Origin: Planctomycetota bacterium
GTDB taxonomy: Bacteria > Planctomycetota > J058 > JAJDCQ01
Reading direction: 5' to 3'
NCBI GenBank assembly: GCA_029260755.1
Contig: JAJDCQ010000102.1
Span: 1-64,000, forward strand
Length of the DNA stretch: 64,000 nucleotides
Numbering within the stretch: position 1 is the stretch's first letter; each line of letters starts with the position of its first letter. A model generated the notes under the pieces. The model had not been told where the DNA came from and made no database searches. It saw only the letters and a list, made by a program, of their open reading frames with translations. This document shows, in pieces, positions 17,394 to 26,054 of the stretch. Position numbers and translations under genes: made by a program.

Positions 17394-17903
17394 CTAGCGG
17401 CTCGCGTCTCCGGTCGGCAGCTCCACGATCCTCCAGTCATCGTCCGCCGTCGCGCGTCGAAGACGATAGAACGCCGCGGGCGTCGCTGGCATGCGCAGGA
17501 CGACGAGCGCCTCGTTTCCTCGGACGCGCTCGCGACAGCGGGGGCGGTAGGTGGCGGGGTCCTTCGATCGATTCGGCGGCGACGGGCGAGCGAGGAGGTC
17601 GCCGACGAAGACCTCGGTGAGGCGGTCCCCTTCCTTCTCCCAGAGACGGTCGAGCTTCCCGGGGTCGTCGCGCGCGGCGCGCTCGCCGAAGAGCTGACGG
17701 CCGACGATCTCCTTCGCGTCGACGAGCGCCCGGAGCGCGTCCGGATCGCGGCGGGCGAGGGCCGCCTCGAACCGGGCGACCGTCTCGCTCGCCGAGCGGC
17801 GGGTCGTGTCGTCGTCGCCCGCGGCCGCCGGGACGCCGGCCGCGAGCAACATGAGACTCGCGACGACCGCCGCCGCCGCCGTCGCGCCCCGGGGCGTGTT
17901 CAT
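17394..17903 (-). CDS. Exported protein of unknown function
   Basis: 169 residues. An N-terminal signal peptide (about 1-28, AAAAVVASLMLLAAGVPAAAG) precedes a mixed helix-strand body with no recognised family. Residues 36-75 (SETVARFEAALARRDPDALRALVDAKEIVGRQLFGE) resemble the start of small NTF2-like or MlaC-like periplasmic proteins, but the match is weak. It follows the M23 peptidase gene on the same strand after 66 bases, so a cell-envelope role is possible. Confidence 0.6.
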   Translation of the reverse strand: MNTPRGATAAAAVVASLMLLAAGVPAAAGDDDTTRRSASETVARFEAALARRDPDALRALVDAKEIVGRQLFGERAARDDPGKLDRLWEKEGDRLTEVFVGDLLARPSPPNRSKDPATYRPRCRERVRGNEALVVLRMPATPAAFYRLRRATADDDWRIVELPTGDASR

Positions 17904-17969
17904 GTCCGGACCCTCGTTCGTTCGATCCTTCCCGTCGGGAGGGAACGCGCGAACGGGGTCGTGGCCGGC

Positions 17970-19544
17970 TCAGCGAACCCGGCCGAGCGGCGTCCCGGGT
18001 CGCGCGAACGAGACGTAAGCCTCGCCGTCGGTGGAGATCCCGAGGTCGCGGAGGCATTGACGGCCGAGGTCGATCACGCGGCGGGTCCGCGTGTTCGGAC
18101 CCCAGTCGACGGGGCGAACGACGATCGCGACGCCGTTCTTGGGGCTGACGACGAGCAGCCGGGCCTTGCGCCACCACGTGCGTCCGCGCGGGCCGTAGTC
18201 GAAGCGCATCGCCGCGTAGTAGTAGTCCTCGGGGTTGCGGGCGAGCTCGGAGCTGCTCGGCTGGCTTTGCCGGTGGAGCGACCGGAGGCGCTCGCCGGTG
18301 ATCGCGCCGGTCTCGGTCGAGCTGACGCCGCGGTCGCTCGGGCCGCCGAACCAGCTCACCGTCCCGGCCGCGAACGAGCGGCCGCGGTGGGTGATGGACC
18401 GGCCGTAGGGCTCGACGCTGATCCCGAAGACGCTCCGGAGCGTTCCGTTTCGGATCCCGGCCCGCGGGATCGGGACGCCGTCCTGGGTGAGACCGGCATG
18501 GATCGCCTGCCAGCCGCTTCCCGTCGGCGTGGGCGTCGGGGTCGGCGTCGGGCGGGGCGTCGGCGCGGGCGCCGCGTCGGTGCTCGCCGCACGGGTGTAG
18601 CCGCCGTGGCACCACCGACGGCTGCCGCTGCCCCAGGGGATCGCGACCCAGACGCCCGAGCGGGCGAGGACCGGATAGACCTGACCGCGACGGATACTGC
18701 CAACGCGGCCGTTCGAGGTGGATGGACCGGTCCGGACGTTCAGGACGCTGGCGGTCACCTCGACGGCGGCGGTGCGCGCGGAGGCGAGGTAGCCGCCGTG
18801 GACCCAGGCCGTCTGGCCGCGGTGCGCGATCCGGCGCCACGCACCGCGCTCCTCGACGCTCACGACGAGGTCGGCGCGACGGAGGCTGCCGACGGTCCGG
18901 TAGCCGGTGCCCGGGCCGGAGCGAACGTTGAGCGCGCCGGCCGTCACCGAGAAGCCGTCGAGGCCGCTGCCGACGCCGCCGATCCCGAGCGCGCGCGCGG
19001 CGCGAGCATCCTCGGGCGAGGCGAGGCGGACGGCGGTGCCGATCGGGCGTCCGGCGCGCACCCGGTCGCCGGCCCGTCCCGGCAGCCAGCAGCGCGCGCC
19101 GTAGCGGCGAACCTCGAAGTGGACGTGGTGGCCGCTCGCCCGCCCGGTCGCGCCCTCGAGTCCGATCGGGTGGCCGCGCGCGACGGTCTGACCGACGGCC
19201 ACGTCGACCCGGTCGAGGTGGGCGTAGAGGGTCTCGAAACCGTCATCGTGGGCGATCCGGACGAGCCGTCCGAAACCGCCGCGCGGCCCGGCCCAGGTGA
19301 CCTTCCCCCCGGCGGCGGCGAGCACCTTCGCCCCGGGCGTGCACCCCGACGCGATGTCGAGCGCGCCGTGGGCGCCGTCGGCGCGTCGATCGGCGAAGCC
19401 GCTCGTGACGGTGCCGCCGACCGGATAGACCGCCCCGGCGGCCGAGGCCACCGATGGGTACAGGACAACGCCGCCGAGCGAGAGAAGCCCGGCGGCGATG
19501 AGGGTCGCGGAGAGAGTGATGCGATGAGAGAACGGGCTCGACAC
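17970..19544 (-). CDS. Exported M23 peptidase-like protein with two SH3 domains and a DPBB domain
   Basis: 524 residues from GTG 19544, which has GGAGG about 10 bases upstream; the frame extends further but lacks a good start. Signal peptide (about 1-36). M23/LytM domain (about 38-165) with AHGALD (His59, Asp63), YAHL (His109) and HHVHFE (His140, His142), so the zinc and catalytic residues look intact. Two SH3b domains (about 195-255 and 262-317), each with LNVR(S/T)GP. A Thr-Pro linker precedes a double-psi-beta-barrel/RlpA-like C-terminus (about 345-524, with SPKNGVAIVVRPVDWGPN and RRVIDLG). It is a periplasmic cell-wall hydrolase; the M23-DPBB pairing could cut both peptide and glycan, which is inference. 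Confidence 0.85.
   Translation of the reverse strand: MSSPFSHRITLSATLIAAGLLSLGGVVLYPSVASAAGAVYPVGGTVTSGFADRRADGAHGALDIASGCTPGAKVLAAAGGKVTWAGPRGGFGRLVRIAHDDGFETLYAHLDRVDVAVGQTVARGHPIGLEGATGRASGHHVHFEVRRYGARCWLPGRAGDRVRAGRPIGTAVRLASPEDARAARALGIGGVGSGLDGFSVTAGALNVRSGPGTGYRTVGSLRRADLVVSVEERGAWRRIAHRGQTAWVHGGYLASARTAAVEVTASVLNVRTGPSTSNGRVGSIRRGQVYPVLARSGVWVAIPWGSGSRRWCHGGYTRAASTDAAPAPTPRPTPTPTPTPTGSGWQAIHAGLTQDGVPIPRAGIRNGTLRSVFGISVEPYGRSITHRGRSFAAGTVSWFGGPSDRGVSSTETGAITGERLRSLHRQSQPSSSELARNPEDYYYAAMRFDYGPRGRTWWRKARLLVVSPKNGVAIVVRPVDWGPNTRTRRVIDLGRQCLRDLGISTDGEAYVSFARPGTPLGRVR
18521..18570. repeat. Microsatellite coding the second Thr-Pro linker
   Basis: Near-repeats of GGCGTCGGG code for a Pro-Thr linker in the M23 peptidase gene. 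Same composition as the tract at 15010-15067, which is in an unrelated gene. Confidence 0.6.
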
Positions 19545-19668
19545 GGGAACGCCTCCAAAGACGCGGTGCCAGGCCCCTCTCTCACCTGGCGTAGCCGCCC
19601 CCACCCCCCGACCGTGCAGAAAATCCAACCCACCTCGCAAGCCGCTGATCAGCAGAAGCTTACAATCG

Positions 19669-19734
19669 AGGGGTCAGGTCCAGTATTTTTACGGTTTGGC
19701 GGTCGAAATGGTAAAAATACTGGACCGGACCCCT
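19669..19734. mobile_element. Palindromic repeat of REP/MITE type
   Basis: Two 24-nt arms (19669-19692 and 19711-19734) are inverted copies differing at one base, around an 18-nt spacer. Each arm begins AGGGGTC(A/C)GG and ends CAGTATTTTTAC. The T5 and A5 runs are highly unusual in this GC-rich context. The GGGGTCAGG core also borders the RAYT remnant at the left edge, so this is probably a non-autonomous repeat moved by that transposase family. The flank at about 19607-19668 is also unlike its surroundings and may belong to the element. It sits between the M23 gene and the GroES-like gene and could form a strong hairpin in RNA. Confidence 0.7.
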
Positions 19735-19776
19735 CAGGGGCTAAGCGCCTTGGAGTGGGCGTCTTGTGGCGTGTGT

Positions 19777-20133
19777 ATGAATGGAGGCTCGAAGACCTTG
19801 TTCGGATTCGTGAAGCGGGCCGTGCGGCGGGTCCTCGCGGCGCCCGCTCCCTTTCGGGTGCTCGGGGACAAGGTGCTCGTGCGCCGCGCCGAGGCGGCTT
19901 CCGAGACCGAGCGGGGGCTTCTCCTTCCCGACGCGGGCGGGGGGAAGCCGTGCGAGGGGGAGGTCGTGGCGGTCGGACCGGGGACGCTTTTGGCCAATGG
20001 GCGCTACGCGGCGACGGCGGCTTCGATCGGCGACTGGGTCTTCTTCGGTCGGATGGCCGGCAAGGAGATCACCGTCGACGGCGTCCACTACGTCGTCCTC
20101 CAGGATCACGAGGTCCTGGCGGCGCTCGATTAG
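19777..20133 (+). CDS. GroES-like co-chaperonin
   Basis: 118 residues from ATG 19777; TTG 19798, 10 bases after GGAGG, is an alternative. The last about 97 residues match the Cpn10 fold: FRVLGDKVLVRR, the mobile-loop region ending GLLLPD (usual GGIVLPD), GKPCEGEVVAVGPG, GDWVFF, AGKEITVDGVHYVVL and a final hydrophobic tail. GroES caps GroEL and closes the folding chamber. There is no groEL alongside, so this is a solitary, possibly second copy. The N-terminal 20 residues are extra compared with GroES. The 3' end overlaps the convergent CHAT gene by 65 bases, and the palindrome lies 42 bases upstream. Confidence 0.8.
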   Translation: MNGGSKTLFGFVKRAVRRVLAAPAPFRVLGDKVLVRRAEAASETERGLLLPDAGGGKPCEGEVVAVGPGTLLANGRYAATAASIGDWVFFGRMAGKEITVDGVHYVVLQDHEVLAALD

Positions 20134-23100
20134 CGATCGGTCCGTAGGCGACGAAGCCCGCCCAGTGGCGCGGCTCGGCGAACGGGCGGTGGCGACGCTT
20201 CACCTCGTGCCCCGCGAGCAGGCTCGCCTCGGGGTCGACCGTCTCGACCTCGCGGCTCCGGAGCGCGCGCGCCGCCTCGCGGAGCGCGACGGCCGGGGCG
20301 AGGGCGCGGTCTCCGTCGAGGACGCGGGCGTAGAGCTCGGTCATGAGCGCGCGCGTCGCGGCGTCGTCGACCGGCCACAGGCTCGCGACGACGCGCTCCG
20401 CTCCCGCTTCCCGGAACCCGCGGACCAGCCCGAGGACGCCCTCGCCCGCCCGCGTGTCGCCGCGCGCCGTGTCGCACGCGGAGAGGCAGACGAGCTCGGC
20501 CGCCTCGAGGTCGAGGGCGGCCGCCTCGAGCGCGGTCAGGATCCCGTCGTCGCGCCCGCCTCCGCGGCGACCGCTCGCGCCCGCGAGGGCGAGCCCGGCC
20601 GCCAGCATCGGATCGGGCGTCGCCGCGTGCCGGACCAGCCTCGGCGCGAGCGCGTCGCCGTCGGTCGCGCGAAGCGCCGCGCCGATGTCGTCGCGGACGA
20701 AGCCGTGGGTCGCGAGGTGGATGATGCGTCGCCCGCGGACGAGCCGCCGCAGGCGCGCCTCGGTCGCGCCGGCGGCCGAGAGGGTGACGACCGGCGCGCC
20801 CGGCGCCGCCTCGGCGAAGAGCGCGGCGACGGTGGCCACCTCGACCTCGGTGTGCGGAAGCGGCTCGAACCGCCGCCCGGGGCCGACGAGCGATCCGGCT
20901 CCGCCGTCGCCGCGATCGGTCTCGGTCGCGATGAACGCCGCGCCGAGCGGACCGCCGAGCGCCTCGGCCGGTCCGAGGGCGACCCGCTCGAAGTCGACCC
21001 CTCCGACGAGGAGGGCGCCGCGCCCGGTCACCGGACGCCGCGCGCCGGCGATCAGGTCCTGCGCCGTCGCGAGGAGGGCGATCGCGTGGCGGTCGATGAG
21101 CGCCGCCGGCGGGGCGCCCTCGACCGGCGCCCCGTCGTCGGCGTCATCGATCGGGAGCGCGGCGAACGGAACGGACGCGAGGATGTCGTCGGGGCAGAGC
21201 AGGACGTGCTCGACCCCGTCGGGGATCGCGGCGGCGATCGGATCCCAGACGATCTCTCGAAGCTGCGTTCCCGTCTCGCGCCAGCGGGCCTCGTCGAACG
21301 GCGAGGCGAGGACGGCGCCGGCGAACGCGGTGACCGCCGCCTCGATCGGCGCCGCCTCGCCGAGCTCGATCCGGGCCGGGGTGCCGTCCGGCGCGGTCAC
21401 CCACGCGGCGAAGCGACCGCCGTAGCGGAGGACGTCGACGAGGACGTCGCCCTCGCGGAGCGCCGTCGCGAGCTGCTCCGGCGCCGTCGCGAGGTCCGAG
21501 CTCGTCTCGCGGAACCGGGCCGACCGCTCCGAGAGCTCGAGACGGAGCCGGTCGCACTCGGCGACCGTCTCGGCGTAGCGCCCTCGCCATCGCTCGCGCG
21601 CCTTCGCCTCCTCGGGCGGGGCGAGGGCGAGGCGGGCGATCCGGGCCTCGAGCGCACGGATCCGGTCGAGCGTCGCCGCCGCCTCGGGGCCGGCGTCGCG
21701 GAGGACGCGCCGCTCGATCGCGCCGACCCGCCCGGCGAGCCCCTTGAAGCGGAGCACCTCGCCGTACGCGCTCTCGCCGGTCGCGGCCGTGTGGGTGAGG
21801 AACGCGTCGAGCGCCCCGCGGAGCGAGGCGACGAGCGGGACGCGCTCCGATGGCGTGACGGCGGGCAGCGACCGTCCGACGCGACGCCGCGTGATCTCGA
21901 GGGCTCGTCGGTAGAGGGCGCCGGCCTTCTTCGCCTCGCCGCGGTCCCCCCGGACCGCCGCCAGTCCTATCAGCGCCGCGACGACGTCGGGATGCTCGGG
22001 TCCGAGGCTCGCCTCGGCGATCGCCAGGACGCGCCGCTGGAGTCGGAGCGCCTCGTCGAGCTCCCCCGCGCGGCGAAGCGCCACGGCGAGGTCACGGACC
22101 GCCGCCGCGGTCGATGGATGATCCTCGCCGAGCTTGTGCTCGAGGATCGCGATCGCGCGCTCGAGCATCACGCGCCCCGCGTCGACCTCGCCGTCGCGGT
22201 CGAGCAGCCTCGACAGGCCCTGCAGCGTCCTCGCGACATCGGGATGGTCCTTCCCGAGGGCGGCCTCGCGGATGGCGAGGGCGCGCCCGAGCAGGGAGCG
22301 GGCCCGCTCGCGGTCACCCTCGTCCTCGTGGACCACGGCCAGGCTCGCCGCGATCCGGGCGACCTCGGGGTGGTCGCCCCCGAACGCCTTCTCGGCGATC
22401 GCCAGGGCGCGGGTCAGGAGCGCGCCGGCCGGCCCGAGGTTCCCCTGGAGCGCGAGGACGTGGCCGAGGTCGTGGGTCGCCCGGGCGACCTCGGGGTGCT
22501 CCTCGCCATGCGCGCGCTCGAGCAGGGCGATCGCGCGCTCGAGGAGCGCCCGCGCGTCGGCGTACTGGCCGAGGTATCGGCGGAGCGCCGCGAGGTTCAC
22601 CAGGCTCGCCGCCACCTGCGGGTGATCCGGTCCGAGGACCGCCTCGTCGACGAGGAGCGCGCGCCGGAAGAGCCGCGCCGCCTCGTCGAGCTCGCCCGCC
22701 TGCTTGTGGACGACGCCGAGGTTGCTCAGGATCCGCGCGACGCGCGGGTGGCGCCAGCCCAGGGTCGCCTCCGCGATCGCGAGGGCGCGCTCGTAGCGCT
22801 CCACCGCCGCCTCGAGCTCGCCGAGATCGGCGAGGACCTGCGCCAGGTTCGCGAGGGTGGCGATGAGGGCGCGGTCGTCGTCGCCGAGGCGCCGCTCCTC
22901 GAGCTGCAGCGCGTCCTCGAGGTTCTTGCGTCCCTCGGCGTAGCGTCCCTCCGCCGCGAGGGCGGTGCCGAGGTTGCCGAGGATCGAGGCGACCTCGAGG
23001 TGGCCCGGCCCCAGGGCGCGGCGCGCGATGACGAGCGCCCGCTCGAGCTTCTCGCGCCCCTCGGCCGCCTTGCCCTCGGCGAGGAGGGCGCGGCCGAGAT

Positions 23101-24121
23101 CGCCGAGCGCCCGGGCGACCCGCGGATCCTCGGGGCCGTGAACGCGCTCGCGGATCGCGAGCTCGCGCTCGTGGAGCTCGCGGGCGCCGGCGGCGTCGCC
23201 GGCCGCCTCGCAGAGCTGCGCGAAGACGCCGAGCGGCCAGGCCGTCCGCGGGGCGTCGCGGCCGTACGCCTTCTCCTTCACGGTGAGCCCGCGCCACGCG
23301 AGCCGCTTCCCCTCGCGGTAGCGCCCCTGGCCGTGACTGACGACGGCGAGCAGGGTTAGGAGGTCGCCGCACTCGGGGTCGTCGGGGCCGAGCTGCATCT
23401 CGAGGATCGAGAGGGCGCGCTCGTACTGGGCCCGGGCGGCGGCGAGGTTCCCCTCGTCGTGGCGGGCCGAGCCGAGGTCGGCGAGGACGCGGGCGACCTC
23501 GACGTCGGTCTTGCCGAGCTTCGCCTCGAGGATCGCGATGGCCCGGACGAGCGGGACGCGCGCCTCGCGCGGGCGGCCTTGCCGGACGAGGTTCAGGCCG
23601 AGGTGGTGGAGGCTCGTCGCGACGTTCGGATCGTCGCGGCCGAGGCTCGCCTCGGCGATCGCGAGCGCCCGCTCGTGGTGACCCTGGGCGGTCGCCCAGT
23701 CGCCGGCGTCCTCGAGGGCGAGGGCGATCAGGTTCTCGACCTGCCCGACGGCCACGTGGCTCTGGCCATGGCGGGTCTCGCGGATCTTGAGCGCCCGCTC
23801 GAGCCGGTCGATCGCCTCGACCGGTCGTCCAAGGACGCGGAGGATGCGGGCGATCTCGACCAGGGTGGTCGCGACCTCGGCGTGCTCGGCGCCGAGGTTG
23901 CCCTCCTGGAGCGCGAGGACCCGCTCGAACCGGTCGAGGGCGCGCGCGGCCTGACCGCTGCGGGCGAGCCCCTGCGCCTCGCGCGCCAGCGAGCGCGCCT
24001 CATCCTGCCAGCCCTGCGCGAGGGCGACGGAGCCCGACGACCCGATCGCGGCGACGAGGGCGACGATGGCGACGACGAGCGCGGGCCAGAGCGCCCGCCC
24101 GGATCGCCGCCGCGTCGGCAT
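20069..24121 (-). CDS. Exported TPR-CHAT protein (caspase-like peptidase)
   Basis: About 1350 residues from ATG 24121, which overlaps the stop of the SDR gene (TGATG). An N-terminal signal sequence or anchor (about 10-36) precedes roughly 20 TPR units (about 40-850) of the kinesin-light-chain type (LGxxHPxVAxxLxNLAxL). A helical linker and the CHAT domain (about 1010-1345) follow. Catalytic pair: IIHLATHGF (His1139) and LVCLSACDTARGD (Cys1216). CHAT domains are clan CD cysteine peptidases; bacterial examples include separase-like and type III-E CRISPR partners. The export signal would place the peptidase outside the cytoplasm. The C-terminus runs about 20 residues past the usual end of the domain. 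Confidence 0.83.
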   Translation of the reverse strand: MPTRRRSGRALWPALVVAIVALVAAIGSSGSVALAQGWQDEARSLAREAQGLARSGQAARALDRFERVLALQEGNLGAEHAEVATTLVEIARILRVLGRPVEAIDRLERALKIRETRHGQSHVAVGQVENLIALALEDAGDWATAQGHHERALAIAEASLGRDDPNVATSLHHLGLNLVRQGRPREARVPLVRAIAILEAKLGKTDVEVARVLADLGSARHDEGNLAAARAQYERALSILEMQLGPDDPECGDLLTLLAVVSHGQGRYREGKRLAWRGLTVKEKAYGRDAPRTAWPLGVFAQLCEAAGDAAGARELHERELAIRERVHGPEDPRVARALGDLGRALLAEGKAAEGREKLERALVIARRALGPGHLEVASILGNLGTALAAEGRYAEGRKNLEDALQLEERRLGDDDRALIATLANLAQVLADLGELEAAVERYERALAIAEATLGWRHPRVARILSNLGVVHKQAGELDEAARLFRRALLVDEAVLGPDHPQVAASLVNLAALRRYLGQYADARALLERAIALLERAHGEEHPEVARATHDLGHVLALQGNLGPAGALLTRALAIAEKAFGGDHPEVARIAASLAVVHEDEGDRERARSLLGRALAIREAALGKDHPDVARTLQGLSRLLDRDGEVDAGRVMLERAIAILEHKLGEDHPSTAAAVRDLAVALRRAGELDEALRLQRRVLAIAEASLGPEHPDVVAALIGLAAVRGDRGEAKKAGALYRRALEITRRRVGRSLPAVTPSERVPLVASLRGALDAFLTHTAATGESAYGEVLRFKGLAGRVGAIERRVLRDAGPEAAATLDRIRALEARIARLALAPPEEAKARERWRGRYAETVAECDRLRLELSERSARFRETSSDLATAPEQLATALREGDVLVDVLRYGGRFAAWVTAPDGTPARIELGEAAPIEAAVTAFAGAVLASPFDEARWRETGTQLREIVWDPIAAAIPDGVEHVLLCPDDILASVPFAALPIDDADDGAPVEGAPPAALIDRHAIALLATAQDLIAGARRPVTGRGALLVGGVDFERVALGPAEALGGPLGAAFIATETDRGDGGAGSLVGPGRRFEPLPHTEVEVATVAALFAEAAPGAPVVTLSAAGATEARLRRLVRGRRIIHLATHGFVRDDIGAALRATDGDALAPRLVRHAATPDPMLAAGLALAGASGRRGGGRDDGILTALEAAALDLEAAELVCLSACDTARGDTRAGEGVLGLVRGFREAGAERVVASLWPVDDAATRALMTELYARVLDGDRALAPAVALREAARALRSREVETVDPEASLLAGHEVKRRHRPFAEPRHWAGFVAYGPIANRAPPGPRDPGGRRSGRRRR

Positions 24122-24954
24122 CAGTCGGCCGAGATGCGCTGCTGGTAGGCCGCCCGGCCGACGGCGTCGATCCGCTCGAACATCGCGTCGAACTTCAGCC
24201 ACTCGCCGATCCGCTCGTAGATGAAGCGCGGGAACACGGCGGGCAGGATCGCCGACAGACGGGCGCCGAACGGGACGTAGACCTCGACCTTCCCCCGCTG
24301 CACCGCGGACAGGACGGCCTCGGCGACGTGCTCGGGCTTGGCGACCGGCGGCCACCGCGGCTGCCGCGTGCCGCTGATGAGGTCGGTGTCGACGAGCGAG
24401 GGCAGGACGTAGGAGAACGAGACGCCCGACTCGCGCATCTCGTAGCGGACCGCCTCGGTGAGCCCGACGACCGCGTGCTTCGTCGCCGAGTAGACGGCCG
24501 CGTTCGGAACGCCGACCTTCCCGGCCGCGCTCGCGATGTTGACGATGTGGCCGCTGCGCCGCGAGGTCATCCCCGGGAGAACGGCGCGCATCCCGTTGAT
24601 CACGCCGAACAGGTTGATCTCGATCTGCCGGCGGTCGAGCTCGGGCGCCTGGTCGAGGAAGCCGCCGAGCGGCATGATCCCGGCGTTGTTGACGAGGATG
24701 TCGACCGTGCCGAGGCGGTCGGCCACCTTCGCGGCCACGTCGATGAACGCGTCCGCGTCGCGCACGTCGAGCGGCGCGTGCATCGTGCGCCGGCCCTGCT
24801 GCTGGATCGATCGGTTCGCCTGCTTGGCGAGGTCGGCGTCGACGTCGGTGACGGCGACCCGGCACCCCTGATCGAGGAGGAGCTTCGCCGTGGCGAGGCC
24901 GATGCCGCGGCCGGCGCCGGTGACGAGGGCCACCTTGCCTTCGAGGTCGATCAT
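24121..24954 (-). CDS. Short-chain dehydrogenase/reductase (SDR)
   Basis: 277 residues, classical SDR. TGAGRGIG at 12-19 binds NAD(P); NNAG is at 89-92; the catalytic set is Ser142, Tyr155 and Lys159 (YSATK). D37 at the end of the second strand (VTDVD) favours NAD. The C-terminus (about 195-277) is longer than usual and hydrophobic (LSAILPAVFPRFIYERIGEWL), as in SDRs acting on lipids at the membrane. Middle gene of a tight operon: its start overlaps the upstream gene by 4 bases and its stop overlaps the CHAT start. The substrate is unknown. Confidence 0.88.
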   Translation of the reverse strand: MIDLEGKVALVTGAGRGIGLATAKLLLDQGCRVAVTDVDADLAKQANRSIQQQGRRTMHAPLDVRDADAFIDVAAKVADRLGTVDILVNNAGIMPLGGFLDQAPELDRRQIEINLFGVINGMRAVLPGMTSRRSGHIVNIASAAGKVGVPNAAVYSATKHAVVGLTEAVRYEMRESGVSFSYVLPSLVDTDLISGTRQPRWPPVAKPEHVAEAVLSAVQRGKVEVYVPFGARLSAILPAVFPRFIYERIGEWLKFDAMFERIDAVGRAAYQQRISAD

Positions 24955-25988
24955 GGTGCCGGCTTCCTTGCTCGGGGTCGAGCGCGTCGGAGTCGCCCGA
25001 TGAGGTCCCAGTAGGGCTCCCCGCGCAAGAGTCCGCGGAGGGTCGCCCGGGCGGCCCGCGCGACGGACACCCGCCGGGCGCGGCGGGGCGGGGCGTGCAG
25101 GTCGACCGACGACAGCTTAGCGAAGAACCCGTTCCAGACACAGCCCTCGAGGCTGAACACGTAGAGATGGTCGGTGAACCGGGCAGCCCGGCGGAGGTCG
25201 TCGACGAGGTCGGGGAGCCCGATCGTGCGGTGCCCGATCGCCTCCTCGAAGACCTCGACGCCGCCGCCGGTCGACCCGACGCCGATCGCGTCGGCGTCCG
25301 CGCCGTACGCCGCCACGAGGGCCGGGCCCCAGACGGCGGGGACGTGGCTCTGGTAGAGCATGAGGATCTCGCGGTCGACGGCCACGTCGACGAGGCCGAG
25401 CATCCGTCGGAGGAAGCTCGTCCGAGCCCGACGCTCGTCGACCAGGAGCGGGATGTGGTAGCTCTCGACGACGAAGCCGTCGGCCCGGATCTCGGCGACG
25501 AGCGCCGCGTAGGCCTCGGCGGCGCGGTCGATCTCGCCGCGGGGGCGGCGGTCCAGGATCAGGCGCGCCAGCTCTCGGATCGGCCGCCGCGCGAGGGCCG
25601 CCGCCTCGGCGATCGGCACCTCGATGTCGAGACCGACGGCCGCGACCGACAGCTCGTGCCGGGCGATCCAGGTGCGGACCGCCCGGTAGCGCTCGCGCGC
25701 CAGGGCGTGGTTGTCGGCGGTGAGCCAGTAACCGTCCACCTCGTCGAGGACGAGCCACGCGTGGACTCGAACGCCGCGGGCCGTGAGCGCCCGGAGCACG
25801 CCCGCCCGCTCGTCCGAGAGATCGAGGATCGCCATCGCGACGCCCGCGCGCTGCGCGACGAGATGGTCGATCACCTCGGGCCGGTCGAACAGCGCGAGCA
25901 TCGGCGCGGCCGCGAGCTCGGTGAAGTAGGTGAGGGTGGAGTCCGCGCGCCGCCGCTCGGGCGTGGCCTCGATCGTCTCGGCAGCCAT
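24951..25988 (-). CDS. Uncharacterised barrel-like protein
   Basis: 345 residues, no signal peptide. Alternating strands and helices, with conserved-looking acidic pockets (AWLVLDEVDGYWLT, VGLDIEVP, VESYHIPLLVDE), suggest a TIM barrel of glycosidase or sugar-metabolism type. Segments AYGADADAIGVGSTGGGVEVF and DHLYVFSLEGCVWNGFF are distinctive. No family is recognised with confidence. It leads the SDR-CHAT operon (ATGA overlap), so its role is probably tied to the SDR. Confidence 0.65.
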   Translation of the reverse strand: MAAETIEATPERRRADSTLTYFTELAAAPMLALFDRPEVIDHLVAQRAGVAMAILDLSDERAGVLRALTARGVRVHAWLVLDEVDGYWLTADNHALARERYRAVRTWIARHELSVAAVGLDIEVPIAEAAALARRPIRELARLILDRRPRGEIDRAAEAYAALVAEIRADGFVVESYHIPLLVDERRARTSFLRRMLGLVDVAVDREILMLYQSHVPAVWGPALVAAYGADADAIGVGSTGGGVEVFEEAIGHRTIGLPDLVDDLRRAARFTDHLYVFSLEGCVWNGFFAKLSSVDLHAPPRRARRVSVARAARATLRGLLRGEPYWDLIGRLRRARPRARKPAP

Positions 25989-26021
25989 CGCGCGTCAGCG
26001 TATCCGACGGGCGACGGTCTG

Positions 26022-26029
26022 GCTAAGAT
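26022..26029 (+). promoter_or_regulatory. -10-like element upstream of the lipoprotein gene
   Basis: GCTAAGAT fits the GCTANNNT pattern. It is followed by GGAGGGGAGGA and ATG at 26055. No clear -35 box was found. Confidence 0.3.
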
Positions 26030-26054
26030 CGGGCGCTCGGAGGGGAGGATCTCG

